Positions 24,334 to 33,821 of a stretch of DNA of 64,000 nucleotides are shown piece by piece (positions within the stretch are counted from its first letter, which is position 1; each line of letters opens with the position of its first letter). Location: contig NZ_JABBGA010000020.1 of the NCBI RefSeq assembly GCF_012927165.1, forward strand, positions 39,438 through 103,437, given 5' to 3'. This DNA comes from Zoogloea dura. Its GTDB lineage: Bacteria; Pseudomonadota; Gammaproteobacteria; Burkholderiales; Rhodocyclaceae. The notes under the pieces are model-generated. The model did no database searches. It had not been told where the DNA came from and worked only from the letters and a program-made list of their open reading frames with translations. Made by a program: the position numbers and the translations under genes.

Positions 24334-25932
24334 ATGAACAAAGGCAAGCGGTCGAGCGTACCTTCCAGGGTACTTGCGATGGCGGCAGCACTGGCCGCCA
24401 TCACCCCGGCGGTACAGGCCGAAGAAAGCAGCCTCAAGGTGGACGGCTACCTGCGCCAGGAGCTGTCGTGGAACCTCCTCAACTGGGCCGACACCCCGGG
24501 CTATGACGACCGGCGCAAGCTGTCCATGTTCCGTACCACCGTCCGGGTCAACAGCGAGTGGAAGGCCACCGACGATATCACCGTGGTGGGCAAGTTCAGG
24601 GCCACGCGGGAGACCAAGACCGACTTCCTGCGTCACCTGGAGAAGATGGGCGCCAACAACTACGGTTCTGCCAACGGCCGCGGCGACATCATGGACCTCT
24701 ACAACGAGGCCGAGATCCGCGAGCTGTATGTGGATTTCCCGCTCGGTGACCGCACCAAGGTGCGCTTCGGCAAGCAGCAGGTGGCCTGGGGCGAGACCGA
24801 CTTCTTCGCCGCCAACGACCTGGTGCACGGCTTCAACCTGACCTGGCGCTCCTTCCTCGAGCCGGCCAACGAAGAGCTGCGCAAGCCCAACATCATGGCC
24901 AAGATCAACGTGGACGTGCCCGAGCTGGACGGCGGTGTCGAAGTGCTGATCCGCCCGGGCTGGGACCGCACCAAGGACATCGGTACCGAGATCGACATCT
25001 ACGGCGGCCGCTGGTCCAGCCAGCCCTATGCCGGCGTCGACTTCCGCAACATCGACCCCTACGACTACAAGAACAAGGAAGGCAACTACCGCAAGGTCAC
25101 CGGCGGGGTGCGCTGGAGCGGCGTGGCCAAGGACATCAACTACTCCCTGTCCTACCTCAACACCTTCTACCCCAGCCCCATCCTCAACGCCTCCAGCACC
25201 CTCGGCCTGTTCGGCATGCCCACCACGCCGTCGGGCGCCACCACCGTGGGGCGCAGCAACACCAATGGCGTTGCCGGCGACATCATCTACCCGATCGTCG
25301 ATGTCTTCGGCCTGACTGCCAGCGGCTATTCCAACCTGGCCGACGCGGTGTTCAGCACCGAGATCGCCGTCATCAAGGACGCGCCGTACCAGATCCTCGC
25401 CGCCACCCCCACGCCGATCTCCCAGGCCGTGGCACCGGGCTTCGACGGCATCAAGCGCAAGGACGTGCTGGCCTGGATGCTGCGGATCGACAAGAACATC
25501 GCCGCCACCCAGACCTTGCTCGGCACCGAGAAGCCGCTGTTCTTCTCGATGCAGCTCTTCGACAAATGGATCCAGGACTACAAGCGCGAGGACGGCCTGC
25601 TCAACTCGGTGGGCTGGGGCGGCCGCACCAAGGAGCACTCCTTCCTGCTGACCGGCATCTTCAGTGCGAGCTATGCCAACGGGCGGATCCGCCCCGAGTT
25701 CGTGATCGGCCGCGACATCACCTACGGCGGCGGCTTCGCCGTGCCCTCGGTGACCATGGAACTGAGCAAGAGCCTGCGCTGGAAGGTGGAGTACGACAAG
25801 TTCTGGTCCGACAAGTGGCGTGACGGCACCCAGTGCACCTATCCCAATGCCGCCAGCTGCGACAACTCCGGCCTGTTTGGCTACTTCCACAAGCGCGACC
25901 AGCTGTACACCAGCCTGACCTATCTCTTCTGA
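24334..25932 (+). CDS. DUF1302 family outer-membrane protein
   Basis: A 532-residue protein with a signal peptide (MNKGKRSSVPSRVLAMAAAL...VQAEE). Its beta-rich body has the DUF1302 features: DGYLRQELSWNL, FRTTVRVNSEWKATDDITVVGKFRATRE, VRFGKQQVAWGETDFF. It ends in YTSLTYLF with a terminal aromatic residue. DUF1302 proteins are thought to be outer-membrane channels, usually next to a DUF1329 lipoprotein-like gene and an RND transporter, as found here. The ATG at 24334 has AAGGAG nearby; the frame upstream of it is non-coding. Confidence 0.9.
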   Translation: MNKGKRSSVPSRVLAMAAALAAITPAVQAEESSLKVDGYLRQELSWNLLNWADTPGYDDRRKLSMFRTTVRVNSEWKATDDITVVGKFRATRETKTDFLRHLEKMGANNYGSANGRGDIMDLYNEAEIRELYVDFPLGDRTKVRFGKQQVAWGETDFFAANDLVHGFNLTWRSFLEPANEELRKPNIMAKINVDVPELDGGVEVLIRPGWDRTKDIGTEIDIYGGRWSSQPYAGVDFRNIDPYDYKNKEGNYRKVTGGVRWSGVAKDINYSLSYLNTFYPSPILNASSTLGLFGMPTTPSGATTVGRSNTNGVAGDIIYPIVDVFGLTASGYSNLADAVFSTEIAVIKDAPYQILAATPTPISQAVAPGFDGIKRKDVLAWMLRIDKNIAATQTLLGTEKPLFFSMQLFDKWIQDYKREDGLLNSVGWGGRTKEHSFLLTGIFSASYANGRIRPEFVIGRDITYGGGFAVPSVTMELSKSLRWKVEYDKFWSDKWRDGTQCTYPNAASCDNSGLFGYFHKRDQLYTSLTYLF

Positions 25933-25957
25933 CAACCCCGGCTCCGGAGAACACACA

Positions 25958-27235
25958 ATGAAAGTCCAACGCAAGGCCCTTGCCCCATCCCTGTCCCTGT
26001 CGCTGTCCCTGGTCCTGTCCGGCATGGCGTGCCAGCTGCACGCCGCCGAACTGCCGGAAGGCACGGTGATCTCTGCCGAGAACATCAACCAGATCAAGAA
26101 CGACACCTTCGAAGGCAAGACCATCGCCAGCCTCCTCACCGAGAAGATGGAATGGCGGATCAAGACCAACGGCTGGAAGATCCCCCTCTACAAGTCGAAG
26201 GAAGTGCCCCTCGATCCGAAGTGGGTCAAGGCCTCCCAGGCCAACGCCGGCAAGACCAGGATCAACGCCGAGAGCTGTCAGGTGGACGGCTGGAAGGCCG
26301 GCGAGCCCTTTCCCAACATCGACATGAAGGACAGCCAGGCCGCCGAGAAGGTGATCTGGAACTGGCACCTCGGCCAGCTCACCGGCGACGTGGCGCAAGT
26401 GCCCTTCTACACCCAGGTGCTGATCGACGGCGCCAAGGGCGTGCACGCCGAGCCGGTGGCCGAATTCACCCGCTACTCCATGAAGGGCCGCCTCAACGGC
26501 GAAGCCACCGAAGGCGACGGCAGCGAGCGCGGCCGCCAGCTGCTCTACTTCAAGTCCCCGGCCGACATGAAGGGCCTCGGCACCTACACCGTCCAGTACG
26601 ACTCCACCAAGTTCAACGACGTGTGGGCCTACATCCCCGCCGTGCGCCGGGTGCGTCGCCTGTCCGGTGGTGCCTGGATGGACCCGGTGGGTTCCTCCGA
26701 CCAGCTGCAGGACGACCTGGAGATCTTCAACGCCCGCCCGTGCTGGTATCCCAGCTACAAGATGGTCGGCAAGCGCTGGGTGCTGGCGGTGGCCAACGGC
26801 AAGACCCAGCTGTGGAACCGCAACGGCAGCAGCTTCGAGGAGAAGTACCCGGCCCTCGAGAACAAGCCGCCGTTCTGGAACATGAACAACGACCGCTTCG
26901 AGCCGCGCGAGGTGTACGTGATCGAGGCCATCACCCCGTCCGAGCACCCCTACAGCAAGAAGGTCCTGTACGTGGATACCAAGTACCCGCGCATCTATTA
27001 CGGTGAGACCTACAACCGCAAGGGTGAATTCTGGAAGTTCATGGAATTCCACTCCTATGTCGGCAAGGCCGAGGACGGCTTCCGCGACGTGCGCACCACC
27101 GGCGGCGCGGTGATCGACTTCCAGCGTAACCACGCCACCGTGTCGCTGATCGATACGGCCACCTGGAAGACCAACGCTCCGGGCGTCAGCTCCAAGGACT
27201 TCTCGCTGCAGACCCTGCAGTCGGCTGGCCGCTGA
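25958..27235 (+). CDS. DUF1329 family periplasmic/outer-membrane-associated protein
   Basis: A 425-residue protein with a cleavable signal peptide (up to about CQLHAAELPEG). The DUF1329 pattern includes VISAENINQIKNDTFEGKTIASLLTEK, the central YTVQYDSTKFNDVWAYIPAVRRVRRLSGGAWMDPVGSSDQLQDD, and CWYPSYKMVGKRWVLAV. The fold is related to LolB/LolA-like lipid-binding proteins in structure predictions of the family, suggesting a hydrophobic ligand carrier between membranes. It partners the adjacent DUF1302 protein. A strong hairpin follows. Confidence 0.9.
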   Translation: MKVQRKALAPSLSLSLSLVLSGMACQLHAAELPEGTVISAENINQIKNDTFEGKTIASLLTEKMEWRIKTNGWKIPLYKSKEVPLDPKWVKASQANAGKTRINAESCQVDGWKAGEPFPNIDMKDSQAAEKVIWNWHLGQLTGDVAQVPFYTQVLIDGAKGVHAEPVAEFTRYSMKGRLNGEATEGDGSERGRQLLYFKSPADMKGLGTYTVQYDSTKFNDVWAYIPAVRRVRRLSGGAWMDPVGSSDQLQDDLEIFNARPCWYPSYKMVGKRWVLAVANGKTQLWNRNGSSFEEKYPALENKPPFWNMNNDRFEPREVYVIEAITPSEHPYSKKVLYVDTKYPRIYYGETYNRKGEFWKFMEFHSYVGKAEDGFRDVRTTGGAVIDFQRNHATVSLIDTATWKTNAPGVSSKDFSLQTLQSAGR

Positions 27236-27244
27236 GCCACCGCC

Positions 27245-27270
27245 ACCCGCCACCCGGCCGGGTGGCGGGT
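27245..27270 (+). terminator. Terminator after the DUF1329 gene
   Basis: ACCCGCCACCCGG (27245-27257) is directly followed by its exact complement CCGGGTGGCGGGT (27258-27270) and then TTctccatttt. It lies ten bases after the DUF1329 stop and probably ends the transport unit, although the next gene is only 36 bp further on. Confidence 0.75.
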
Positions 27271-27305
27271 TTCTCCATTTTCCCAATCCAAGCCTGGTGA
27301 GCCCC

Positions 27306-28283
27306 ATGAAAGCCGTACGCATCGATGCCTTCTGCGCTGCCGACTCCGTGCGCGTGAGCGACGCCCCCAAACCCGAGCCGGCGCCCGGCGAGGTGCGCCT
27401 GCGCATCGCCTACGCCGGCGTCAATCCCGTGGACTGGAAGATCTGCCAGGGCGCGATGGCTGCGGTGTTCCCGCACCAGTTTCCCCTGACCCTCGGCTGG
27501 GACGCCGCCGGCGAGATCGACCAGGTGGGGGAGGGCGTCAGCCGCCTTGCCCCGGGCCAGCGGGTGATGGGCTACTGCCGCCAGTACGGCACCCCGGTGG
27601 AGCGCGGCACCTACGCCGAGTACATCTGCGTGCCCGAGTCCCTGCTCGTGCCGATTCCCGATTCACTGGCCCTGATGAGCGCCGCAGCGCTGCCATTGCC
27701 CTTCCTCACCGCCTGGCAGGCCCTGGTCCAGGCCGGCGGGCTGCAGGCCGGCGAGACGGTGGCCATCGTCGGTGCCGCCGGTGGCGTCGGCTCGATGGCG
27801 GTGCAGCTGGCCCGCTTGCAGGGCGCGCGGGTGATCGCCTATTCGCGGCCCGCCAACCATTCTTATGTCAAAGGCCTGGGCGCGGAGATCGCCCTCGACT
27901 ACCAGGCCTTGTTCGACCCCTCGCCGGTGCTCGAGACGCGCCCCGACCTGCTCCTCGACTGCAGCGGCGGCGAGGCCCTGGCGGCCGGGCTGGAGCGGGT
28001 GCGCACCGGCGGCCGCCTGGTCAGCATCGCCGGCCAGCCCGATGCGGGGCGGGCCGAGGCCTTGGGCGTGCGGGCCCAGCGCATCGTCGCCAAGGCCGAC
28101 CAGGCCCAGCTGGAGCACCTGGCCAGGCTGTGCGCCGAGGGCCGCCTGCAGCTGCCCGAGATCGACGTGATGCCGCTGGCGTCTGTCGCCGAGGCCCTGG
28201 GCAGGAGCCGCCAGGGCACGGTGCGTGGCAAGCTGGTGCTCGAAGTGGCCCGGCTGTGCTGGCAGGACCAAGTGATCGTCTGA
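27306..28283 (+). CDS. Zinc-independent MDR oxidoreductase (quinone oxidoreductase-like)
   Basis: A 325-residue medium-chain dehydrogenase/reductase. It shows the GroES-like N-terminal domain (YAGVNPVDWKICQG, GWDAAGEIDQVGEGV) and a Rossmann domain with VAIVGAAGGVGSMAVQLARLQGARVIA. The zinc ligands of alcohol dehydrogenases are absent, so it is more like NADPH:quinone oxidoreductases or enoyl reductases. It precedes a malonyl-CoA synthetase by 17 bp. A reductive step on an unsaturated aliphatic intermediate is possible. Confidence 0.87.
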   Translation: MKAVRIDAFCAADSVRVSDAPKPEPAPGEVRLRIAYAGVNPVDWKICQGAMAAVFPHQFPLTLGWDAAGEIDQVGEGVSRLAPGQRVMGYCRQYGTPVERGTYAEYICVPESLLVPIPDSLALMSAAALPLPFLTAWQALVQAGGLQAGETVAIVGAAGGVGSMAVQLARLQGARVIAYSRPANHSYVKGLGAEIALDYQALFDPSPVLETRPDLLLDCSGGEALAAGLERVRTGGRLVSIAGQPDAGRAEALGVRAQRIVAKADQAQLEHLARLCAEGRLQLPEIDVMPLASVAEALGRSRQGTVRGKLVLEVARLCWQDQVIV

Positions 28284-28300
28284 ACGAGAAGAGAACCCCC

Positions 28301-29818
28301 ATGAACAATCAGAACCTCTACCTCATGCTCAAGGCCGGCTTTCCGGCCGCCCCCGATGCCCCGGCGCTGGAGACCGCCGAAGGTCGTCGCTACCCCTATG
28401 CCGAACTGGATGCCGCCAGCGGCCGCATCGCCAGCCTGATCGTCCGCCTCGGCCTCAAGCCCGGCGACCGGGTGGCGGTGCAGGTGGAAAAGTCGCCCGA
28501 AGCGCTGTTCCTCTACCTGGCCTGCCTGCGCGCCGGGGTGGTCTTCGTGCCCCTCAACACCGCCTACCAGCGCAGCGAGCTGGCCTACTTCCTGGGCGAC
28601 GCCCAGCCCAGCCTGGTGGTGTGCCGGCCCCAGGGCGAAGCCCTGCTCAAGGAACTGGCCGCCGACGCGGGCGTGGCCCATGTGCTGACCCTCGGCGAGG
28701 CCGGCGAGGGCAGCCTGCCGGAACAGGCCGCTACCTGTGCGGCGAGCTTCGAGACGGTGGCCCGCAGCGGCGACGACCTGGCCGCCATTCTGTATACCTC
28801 GGGCACCACCGGGCGCTCCAAGGGAGCCATGCTGACCCACGCCAACCTCGCCTCCAACGCCCGCACCCTGCATTCCTACTGGGGCTTCCGGCCCGGTGAC
28901 GTGCTGCTCCACACCCTGCCCATCTTCCATGCCCACGGCCTCTTCGTGGCCTGCCACTGCGCTCTGCTCAACGGCAGCCTGATGCTGTGGCTGCCGCGCT
29001 TCGACGTGGACACCGCCCTGCGCCTGCTGCCCCGCGCCACCGTTTTCATGGGGGTACCGACCTTCTACACCCGGCTGCTCGAACAGCCGGGCTTCGGCCG
29101 CGACAGCGGGCCCAACATGCGCCTCTACATCTCCGGCTCGGCGCCGCTGCTGGCCGAGACCCACAAGGAGTTCGAGGCCCGCACCGGCCAGGCCATCCTC
29201 GAGCGCTACGGCATGACCGAGACGGTGATGCTCACCTCCAACCCCCTCGAAGGGGCCCGCCGCGCCGGCACGGTGGGCTACCCGCTGCCGGGCGTCGAGG
29301 TGCGCATCGCCGGCAATGAAGGCCAGGCCCTGCCCCAGGGCGAGATCGGCCACGTGCAGGTGCGCGGCCCCAACGTCTTCCCGGGTTACTGGCGCATGCC
29401 CGAGAAGACCCGCGAGGAGTTCACCGCCGACGGCTTTTTCCGCACTGGCGACCTGGGCATGATCGACGCCCAGGGCTATGTGGTGCTGGTGGGGCGCTCC
29501 AAGGACCTGATCATCACGGGCGGCTACAACGTCTACCCGAAGGAGATCGAGTCCTACATCGACGAGATGGCCGGGGTGAAGGAGTCCGCGGTGATCGGCC
29601 TGCCCCACAAGGACTTCGGCGAAGCCGTTGCGGCCGTGGTGGTGGCCGAGGCGGGCGCGGCCCTGAGCGAGGCCGACGTGATCGGCAGCCTGAAGGGCGC
29701 GGTGGCCAACTTCAAGGTGCCCAAGCGGGTCTTCTTTGTGGATGACCTGCCTCGCAACACCATGGGCAAGGTGCAGAAGAACCTGCTGCGCGACCGCTTC
29801 GCGGCGGAGGCCCCGTGA
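28301..29818 (+). CDS. matB: Malonyl-CoA synthetase (MatB-like acyl-CoA ligase)
   Basis: A 505-residue adenylate-forming ligase. The AMP-binding signature is ILYTSGTTGRSKGAMLTH, with LPIFHAHGLFVACHC, ERYGMTETVMLTSNP and the C-terminal ITGGYNVYPKEIES and RNTMGKVQKN (catalytic lysine). The overall sequence resembles MatB-type malonate-CoA ligases more than long-chain or aromatic acyl ligases. It would activate malonate (or methylmalonate) with ATP and CoA. It overlaps the next gene by four bases. Its presence in an aromatic island suggests that a C3 diacid, or a related acid, is released. Confidence 0.85.
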   Translation: MNNQNLYLMLKAGFPAAPDAPALETAEGRRYPYAELDAASGRIASLIVRLGLKPGDRVAVQVEKSPEALFLYLACLRAGVVFVPLNTAYQRSELAYFLGDAQPSLVVCRPQGEALLKELAADAGVAHVLTLGEAGEGSLPEQAATCAASFETVARSGDDLAAILYTSGTTGRSKGAMLTHANLASNARTLHSYWGFRPGDVLLHTLPIFHAHGLFVACHCALLNGSLMLWLPRFDVDTALRLLPRATVFMGVPTFYTRLLEQPGFGRDSGPNMRLYISGSAPLLAETHKEFEARTGQAILERYGMTETVMLTSNPLEGARRAGTVGYPLPGVEVRIAGNEGQALPQGEIGHVQVRGPNVFPGYWRMPEKTREEFTADGFFRTGDLGMIDAQGYVVLVGRSKDLIITGGYNVYPKEIESYIDEMAGVKESAVIGLPHKDFGEAVAAVVVAEAGAALSEADVIGSLKGAVANFKVPKRVFFVDDLPRNTMGKVQKNLLRDRFAAEAP

Positions 29819-30258
29819 CGGTGGCGTCCGCCTCACCCGCGGCGGCCTGCCTGAGCATCACCCGGCAGGCCGCCCAGCAGGCCGTGGTGGCCGCCATGGA
29901 GGAGGCGGAACGCCTCGGTGTCGCGGTCAACGTGGCGGTGGTGGACCGCTCCGGCGTGCTGATGGCCTTCCTGCGCATGCCGGAGTCGTCCCTGCATTCC
30001 ATGGACACCGCCATCGACAAGGCCTACACCGCGGCCAGCTTCCGCTTTCCCACCGCCCAGTGGAGCGAACTGCTGGCCGGCTTCTCCGAGCCGGTGCAGA
30101 AGGGCATCCTGCTGCGCCCGCGGCTGGTGGTCTTCGGCGGCGGGATTCCCATCGAATGGCAAGGGCAGGTCATCGGCGCCATCGGCGTCTCGGGGGCCAG
30201 CGAGGCCGAGGACGAGCGCTGCGCCCTTGCTGGCTGCGAGGCCGTGGGCGGCATGTAG
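29815..30258 (+). CDS. GlcG/HbpS-like protein
   Basis: A 147-residue single-domain protein of the GlcG/HbpS group (PF03928). The family pattern is visible in ARLGVAVNVAVVDRSGVLMAFLRM-like text (residues about 32-60), DKAYTAASFRFPTAQW, GGIPIEWQGQVIGAIGVSGA and a final EDERCALAG. Family members bind haem or unknown small ligands, and many accompany catabolic operons without defined function. Translation is coupled to the upstream ligase gene through an ATGA-type overlap. Confidence 0.85.
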   Translation: MTVASASPAAACLSITRQAAQQAVVAAMEEAERLGVAVNVAVVDRSGVLMAFLRMPESSLHSMDTAIDKAYTAASFRFPTAQWSELLAGFSEPVQKGILLRPRLVVFGGGIPIEWQGQVIGAIGVSGASEAEDERCALAGCEAVGGM

Positions 30259-30270
30259 CCCACGCCAGGG

Positions 30271-31482
30271 CTAGAGCAGGCCCTGGCTGAACAGGAACTG
30301 GTAGCGCAGCAGCCACACCTCGTTGCTCGTCGGGCCGGTGCGCTCCCGGTGCCATTCGGCAGCCAGGCGGTGGCCGCCCGCCGGGCGCCATTGCAGCACC
30401 GCGCCAAGGCTGCGCAGGGGCTGATGCGAGTCGGCGATGCCCGACTGGGTGGCCACCAGGGCCGCGTTGGCGCCGGCCAGGTCATGGCGGGCGACGGCCC
30501 GCTCCACCCTGCCGATGGCTTCCCAGCCCGGGGCAAAGCGCCAGCCGGCATCCAGCCACCCGCCATTCAGCTTGCCCGTGTAGTCCGGTGTGCCGTTGAT
30601 GCTGTCCAGACGGCCTTCCTCGCGTTTCGCCCACCACTCCGCGCCGACCCACCAGGGGCTGTCGGGCCTCTGCCAGCGCGCGGCCAGCACGGCCATCCGG
30701 GCGGTGCCGAAGAAGCACACCCGGTCGGTGGCGATGCGGGTGCAACTGGGCACGCTGTGGGTATGCCCGGCCAGGCCGGTGGTGAGCAGGGCACGGCCGT
30801 CGGCATTGACGTTGGCATAGCCGGCTTCGATGCGGAGGCTGTCACTCTGCCAGCCGACGCGGCCGGTGATCAGCTTGAAGCCGCCCGCATCGGCGCCGGG
30901 GAAGCCCTGGTTGCGCCAGGCACCCAGGCCGGCGGACCAGCCTGCCGGGTGGGTCCAGTCGGCGCGCAGGCCGTCGGCCCGCCAGCTCTCGTTGATGATG
31001 CCGCGCAGGGCCAGCGGTGCGATGCCGAAGTCCCAGGCGTGCATGTGCACCGGGTTGAGCAGCCCCAGGGGCAGCAGCTGGCGCCCGCCCTTCACCGCCA
31101 GGCGATGGTCGTGGAGGGGTTCCGCACGGCCTTCCAGCCACGCCTCTTCGGTCTCGTTGCGGGCATCCCGGCCACCATGGTGGGCCATCTTGAACATCCC
31201 CCGCCATTGTTCGCTGAAGCGGGCCCGCAGGGCTATTTCGGCGTAATCCAGGCCATCCCGGCGCTCGTCGGCGCGGGGGCTGCCTGCCTCGAGGACGCCG
31301 GGCAGGCGGGCAATGGGGTAGGCATCATCGGCATGCAGGGACATCAGGCCGAAGCCGGCACTGATGGACAGGCGGTCCTCGATGGGCGGCTGGGGCATCT
31401 CGTGGGCGTGGGTAGCCGCCGAGGCCGCCAGGACGGTGCCGGCCAGGATGCCGAGGCGGAATCTATTTGAACGGATTGGCAT
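30271..31482 (-). CDS. Outer-membrane beta-barrel-like protein linked to MbnP/MbnH genes
   Basis: A 403-residue protein with a signal peptide (MPIRSNRFRLGILAGTVLAASAATHAH). The mature part is beta-rich and aromatic, with many alternating strands (WRGMFKMAHHGG, LRIEAGYANVNADG, WWVGAEWWAKREE) and a typical barrel end (WLLRYQFLFSQGLL). No named family was recognised. Histidines cluster near the N-terminus (HAHE, AHHGG, HMHAW), which could bind metal. Its start overlaps the end of the first di-haem gene by 20 bp, so it belongs to that operon and is probably a channel or receptor of the same system. Confidence 0.75.
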   Translation of the reverse strand: MPIRSNRFRLGILAGTVLAASAATHAHEMPQPPIEDRLSISAGFGLMSLHADDAYPIARLPGVLEAGSPRADERRDGLDYAEIALRARFSEQWRGMFKMAHHGGRDARNETEEAWLEGRAEPLHDHRLAVKGGRQLLPLGLLNPVHMHAWDFGIAPLALRGIINESWRADGLRADWTHPAGWSAGLGAWRNQGFPGADAGGFKLITGRVGWQSDSLRIEAGYANVNADGRALLTTGLAGHTHSVPSCTRIATDRVCFFGTARMAVLAARWQRPDSPWWVGAEWWAKREEGRLDSINGTPDYTGKLNGGWLDAGWRFAPGWEAIGRVERAVARHDLAGANAALVATQSGIADSHQPLRSLGAVLQWRPAGGHRLAAEWHRERTGPTSNEVWLLRYQFLFSQGLL

Positions 31483-32605
31483 AGCGGGGCGAGGTAAGCA
31501 GGGTTTCGTCGGTGAGCGTCCTGAGGAAGGCGATCAGGTCGGCCTTGTTGTCGGCGCTCAGCTGGATGCGGTCGAGGCGCGGGTCCTTGTGGGGGTTGCG
31601 GCTGCCGTCTCCGGCACGGGGGCCGTCGCGAAGCGTCCGGCCGTGGGCGGCGTAATGGTCGAGCGCGGCTTCCAGGGTGGGCACGCTGCCGTCATGCATG
31701 TATGGGGCGGTGAGCGCCACGTTGCGCAGGCTCTGGGTGCGGAAGGCTCCCATGTCGGCATCCTTGCCGGAGAGTTCGAGGATGCCCCGGTTGCCGTCCG
31801 GATAGCCGCCCTTGCCGTCCAGGTTGTAGAGGCCGGTGTTGTGATAGGGCGTGCGTACCTCGCGGCTGGAGACGTCGGCATATTGGTCGCTGAAGGTGGG
31901 GCCGCTGTGGCAGTTGCCGCACTGGGCCTGTTCCGAGAAGAACAGGCTGCGGCCCCGTTCCTCGGCTTCAGTGAGCTTTTCCTGGCCGGCCAGATAGCGG
32001 TCGTAGCGGGCGTCGGCGGACACCACGCCACGCTGGAACACCGCGATCGCCTTGATCAGGTTCGAGAAGCTGATGGCCTCCTGGCCAGGGCCGAAGGCGC
32101 GGGCAAAGCGGGCGCGGTAGTCGGGATCGTCGCGGAAGCGCTTGAGTACCGTGTTGCGGGTGCTGTCATCGATGCCCAGTTCGACGGGGTTCTCGCCGAA
32201 CATGGGCACCAGCATGTGGCGCTCCAGATCGAGGATGGAGTAGTTGGCCCAGGTGAGGGTCGGATTCCAGGCGGTATTGGCGATGCTGGGGGCACTGCGG
32301 GCGGTGAGCTCCCCGGTGGAGCCGGTGGACATGGCCTTGCCGTCGGTGAAGGCGAGGTGCTGGAAATGGCAGCTGGCACAGGCCTGGGTGCCATTGCCGG
32401 ACAGACGGGTGTCGTAGAAGAGGCGCCGGCCCAGCTGGAACTTCTCCTCCGTCATGGGGTTGTCCGCCGGGATGCGGGGCGGTTTGAAGGACGCTGGCAG
32501 ACTCCAGGTCCATGCGGGGGCGGGCTTCAGTTGATGCACGGCGGCCAGCCCGGCCAGGGCCGAGAGGCCCAGGGCGAGGCTGGCGACGAGGCTGGCATGA
32601 CGCAT
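31463..32605 (-). CDS. MbnH-like di-haem cytochrome c peroxidase family enzyme (copy 1)
   Basis: A 380-residue periplasmic protein with an N-terminal signal segment and two haem c sites, CASCH and CGNCH. Family features include NPMTEEKFQLGRRLFYDTRLSGNGTQACASCHFQ, ARSAPSIANTAW, VELG and a TPYHNTGLYN region. It resembles MbnH/MauG-type di-haem enzymes; characterised MbnH oxidises a tryptophan of its partner MbnP to kynurenine. An MbnP-like gene lies two genes upstream in the same direction. It is clearly a paralogue of the neighbouring di-haem gene, only 14 bp away. Confidence 0.88.
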   Translation of the reverse strand: MRHASLVASLALGLSALAGLAAVHQLKPAPAWTWSLPASFKPPRIPADNPMTEEKFQLGRRLFYDTRLSGNGTQACASCHFQHLAFTDGKAMSTGSTGELTARSAPSIANTAWNPTLTWANYSILDLERHMLVPMFGENPVELGIDDSTRNTVLKRFRDDPDYRARFARAFGPGQEAISFSNLIKAIAVFQRGVVSADARYDRYLAGQEKLTEAEERGRSLFFSEQAQCGNCHSGPTFSDQYADVSSREVRTPYHNTGLYNLDGKGGYPDGNRGILELSGKDADMGAFRTQSLRNVALTAPYMHDGSVPTLEAALDHYAAHGRTLRDGPRAGDGSRNPHKDPRLDRIQLSADNKADLIAFLRTLTDETLLTSPRYANPFK

Positions 32606-32619
32606 GGTGGCGATGACCT

Positions 32620-33795
<1,176 letters not shown>

Positions 33796-33821
33796 GGTTG
33801 TGGGGCTCTCTCCGGTCGTCC

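Noticed and set aside
24253..26169. Long minus-strand frame of 638 codons opposite DUF1302/DUF1329
   Set aside because: It is antisense to two well-supported genes, has low-complexity His/Gly/Val-rich composition and no recognisable domain.
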